A stretch of 64,000 bases of DNA from Saccharomycopsis crataegensis (lineage: Eukaryota > Ascomycota > Saccharomycetes > Ascoideales > Saccharomycopsidaceae): assembly GCF_037102585.1 (NCBI RefSeq), contig NW_027043824.1:372001-436000 (forward strand), given 5' to 3'. Within the stretch, counting starts at the first letter, position 1, and every line of letters begins with the position of its first letter. Position numbers and translations under genes: made by a program. Positions 62,454 to 64,000 of this stretch are shown one piece after another. The notes beneath the pieces were generated by a model. The model saw only the letters and a program-made list of their open reading frames with translations, was not told where the DNA came from and did not search any database.

Positions 62454-63823
62454 ATGGGAAAGAGAAAGCAATCACTGAGCCACCCTGGTCAGAATCCACT
62501 AAATAGAACCGGAAAAGGAAAAGAGAAAATTTCACCAGATGAAGGAAGTTTCCCTGTTGATTAGGCTGCAAAATTTTAAATATAAACCATCATGCTGTCT
62601 TTCGGAAAGCTTCAAGAAGTTTAGTGAAGAATATAACAGCTGCAGAGAATGCTTGCCCAGGTTTTTCGGTTTCAACATGAAAACATTTGAGTTTATGAGA
62701 AGTATTAATCAATTGATAATTCAGATTTTATGTTCAAAGGCTCTCACTGGTATATCGGTCGATGGATCGTCCCTTTTTCTCATGAATTTTGACAAATTGC
62801 GCGCGAAAGTTTTTCAAATTTGCGGCTGATAAAGTAAGTACATGTGAAATCGTTGAAACCTTCCGAAGACCTATTGGTGGGGGAATCCTCAGGCTCATGG
62901 AAACAGCACTGGAAACGAAGAAATCGCGGCCAGAATTGGCCAAGAGAGATGAGATTGCAAGATCGTTTTTTGGGAAAATATTTGGTAAATATTTTGAGCT
63001 ACATTAACACAACAAAAATATGCCGGTAACTTCATTAACAGAGCTTTGATATATGATTATTTCAATTTTGCTTTTGATATTATCAAGGAAGGGGAGATTG
63101 ATTTTATTGAAGGTCCGTGTGTTGAGGCACTCAAAAAAGACGTGCATGAAAATTGGAGGCAAGCCTAACAGAATATGGTCTCTTGTCGTAGGTTTTTAGA
63201 ATAAACTATACAAAATCTTTGATTACTTTCGATGCTTTTTAAACGTCTCCTCACCCAAAAATTCCAATACTCGCCAAAAGATATTCTACTACTACACTAG
63301 TCTCATTATTAGTGAGATAAAATCGTACGCAATTTTAGTCAAAAACAAACAAACCAAAAATTTAGTTCGTACCGTTATCGAAATGGTATTTGTTTACTCT
63401 GACAATAAAAATGTTGCTGAACCACAAGAAATTAAAAAAGCTGAAGAATTGAAATATGCCGAGGATCCATATATCAAATTGTATAATCTTTGAAAATTCG
63501 ATTTTAAGCTATTTGGTGATAATTTGATTAAGAATGAGTCTGATGGAAAGAGGTTTTTGAGATCAGCTTTGATTTGCATCAGTAAAATATATTGATTACA
63601 ATGTATACATTGTGCCGGTGTGGGGGCATGGTGATATACGTGATGCAACTGTATTTCAAAAAGACTTGGTTGATATCAAAGTGATAGATTTAGGAATTTC
63701 TTGGTCAACAGGTATCAACAGGAAGAAAGACGTCAGAGAAAAATTTAGATGAGAATATAGAAAAACATTGGGCTATGATAAACCTGAAGACTTTTGAAAA
63801 CTTCTCGAAAGAATAGAAGTAAC
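62454..63823 (+). pseudogene. Broken nuclease-kinase family gene (copy 4, fossil)
   Basis: The most decayed of the four. It still begins with the family's basic, Lys-rich N-terminal segment (MGKRKQSLSHPGQNP.., then GKGKEK). It retains pieces of the middle (YKPSCCLSESFKKFSEEYN, SINQLIIQILCSKALTG) and of the kinase-like region (RRFLRSALICISK-type segment, HGDI and LVDIKVIDLG-type segments). It is broken by many interruptions (more than five) and is about 1 kb shorter than copy 1. It is followed by the short conserved 3' flank (about 63920-63960) and then by Tc1-type DNA. The oldest copy by divergence. Confidence 0.8.
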
Positions 63824-63967
63824 AGAGGAATTAAGTATTCTTATTAAATATACAGACTAACTGGTAATTTTTAATTAAAAGATGTAGAAAAAGTACCTCA
63901 AACCATCATTATCCTAACATAAACCGGCCAATAATCAATTTCTAACAGTGCTATTGAGATCAAAAAG

Positions 63968-64000
63968 TAGCTGTAGTGCCTTAACTAACTTTCTCAGCGT
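63968..64000 (-). mobile_element. Edge of another Tc1/mariner-type element
   Basis: GTAGTGCCTTAACTAACTTTCTCAGCGT at the window edge is the reverse of the AACGCTGAGAAAGTGAGTTAAGGTACTAC segment at about 45770-45800. The rest lies beyond the window. Confidence 0.6.

Overview
The window is nuclear DNA from a budding yeast (Saccharomycotina). It is AT-rich with compact, nearly intronless genes, one short 5'-proximal intron in RIB5, and clear orthologues of Saccharomyces genes (FAS2, PMT1, RIB5, SGT1, FAP1, KIP3, CSR1, VAM7, CLG1, MCM5, CTA1, IMP3, MRPL6, ERG10). I cannot name the species. CTG codons in the repeated nuclease-kinase family fall where sister copies have CTA or TTG, which argues for standard Leu decoding. 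FAS2 carries two tandem acyl-carrier domains, unusual for an ascomycete yeast.

Layout. 1-9 kb: FAS2 (5' end off the window) convergent with PMT1. 9.6-12.7 kb: an intact 812-residue gene joining a PD-(D/E)XK nuclease-like domain to a C-terminal protein-kinase-like domain (copy 1), with its own conserved upstream and downstream flanks. 13-40 kb: an ordinary housekeeping block, RIB5, SGT1, FAP1, KIP3, a small secreted-like ORF, CSR1, VAM7, CLG1, a kelch-BTB gene, MCM5 and catalase. 40.5-58.5 kb: an 18 kb accessory island. It holds two broken nuclease-kinase copies facing each other as a large imperfect inverted repeat (about 41.6-50.8 kb), several Tc1/mariner-type DNA transposons (DD34E motif, TA target sites, roughly 170 bp terminal inverted repeats), and a divergent pair of genes, a TauD-type 2-oxoglutarate dioxygenase and a Dal5/ACS-family permease, bracketed by two of these transposons. 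58.6-61.7 kb: IMP3, MRPL6 and ERG10. 62.4-64 kb: a fourth, heavily decayed nuclease-kinase copy, with the start of another Tc1-type element at the window edge.

How it fits together. The housekeeping genes are functionally unrelated, as is usual in yeast. The dioxygenase and permease share one promoter region with a CACGTGA site, suggesting co-regulated uptake and oxidation of a sulfonate or similar sulfur source (inference). The most novel item is the nuclease-kinase family: four copies in 54 kb, spread with their own promoter and 3' flank, one intact and three fossil, with Tc1-type DNA directly downstream of each fossil copy. The domain pairing resembles that described for Crinkler/RHS-type proteins; its role in this yeast is unknown.
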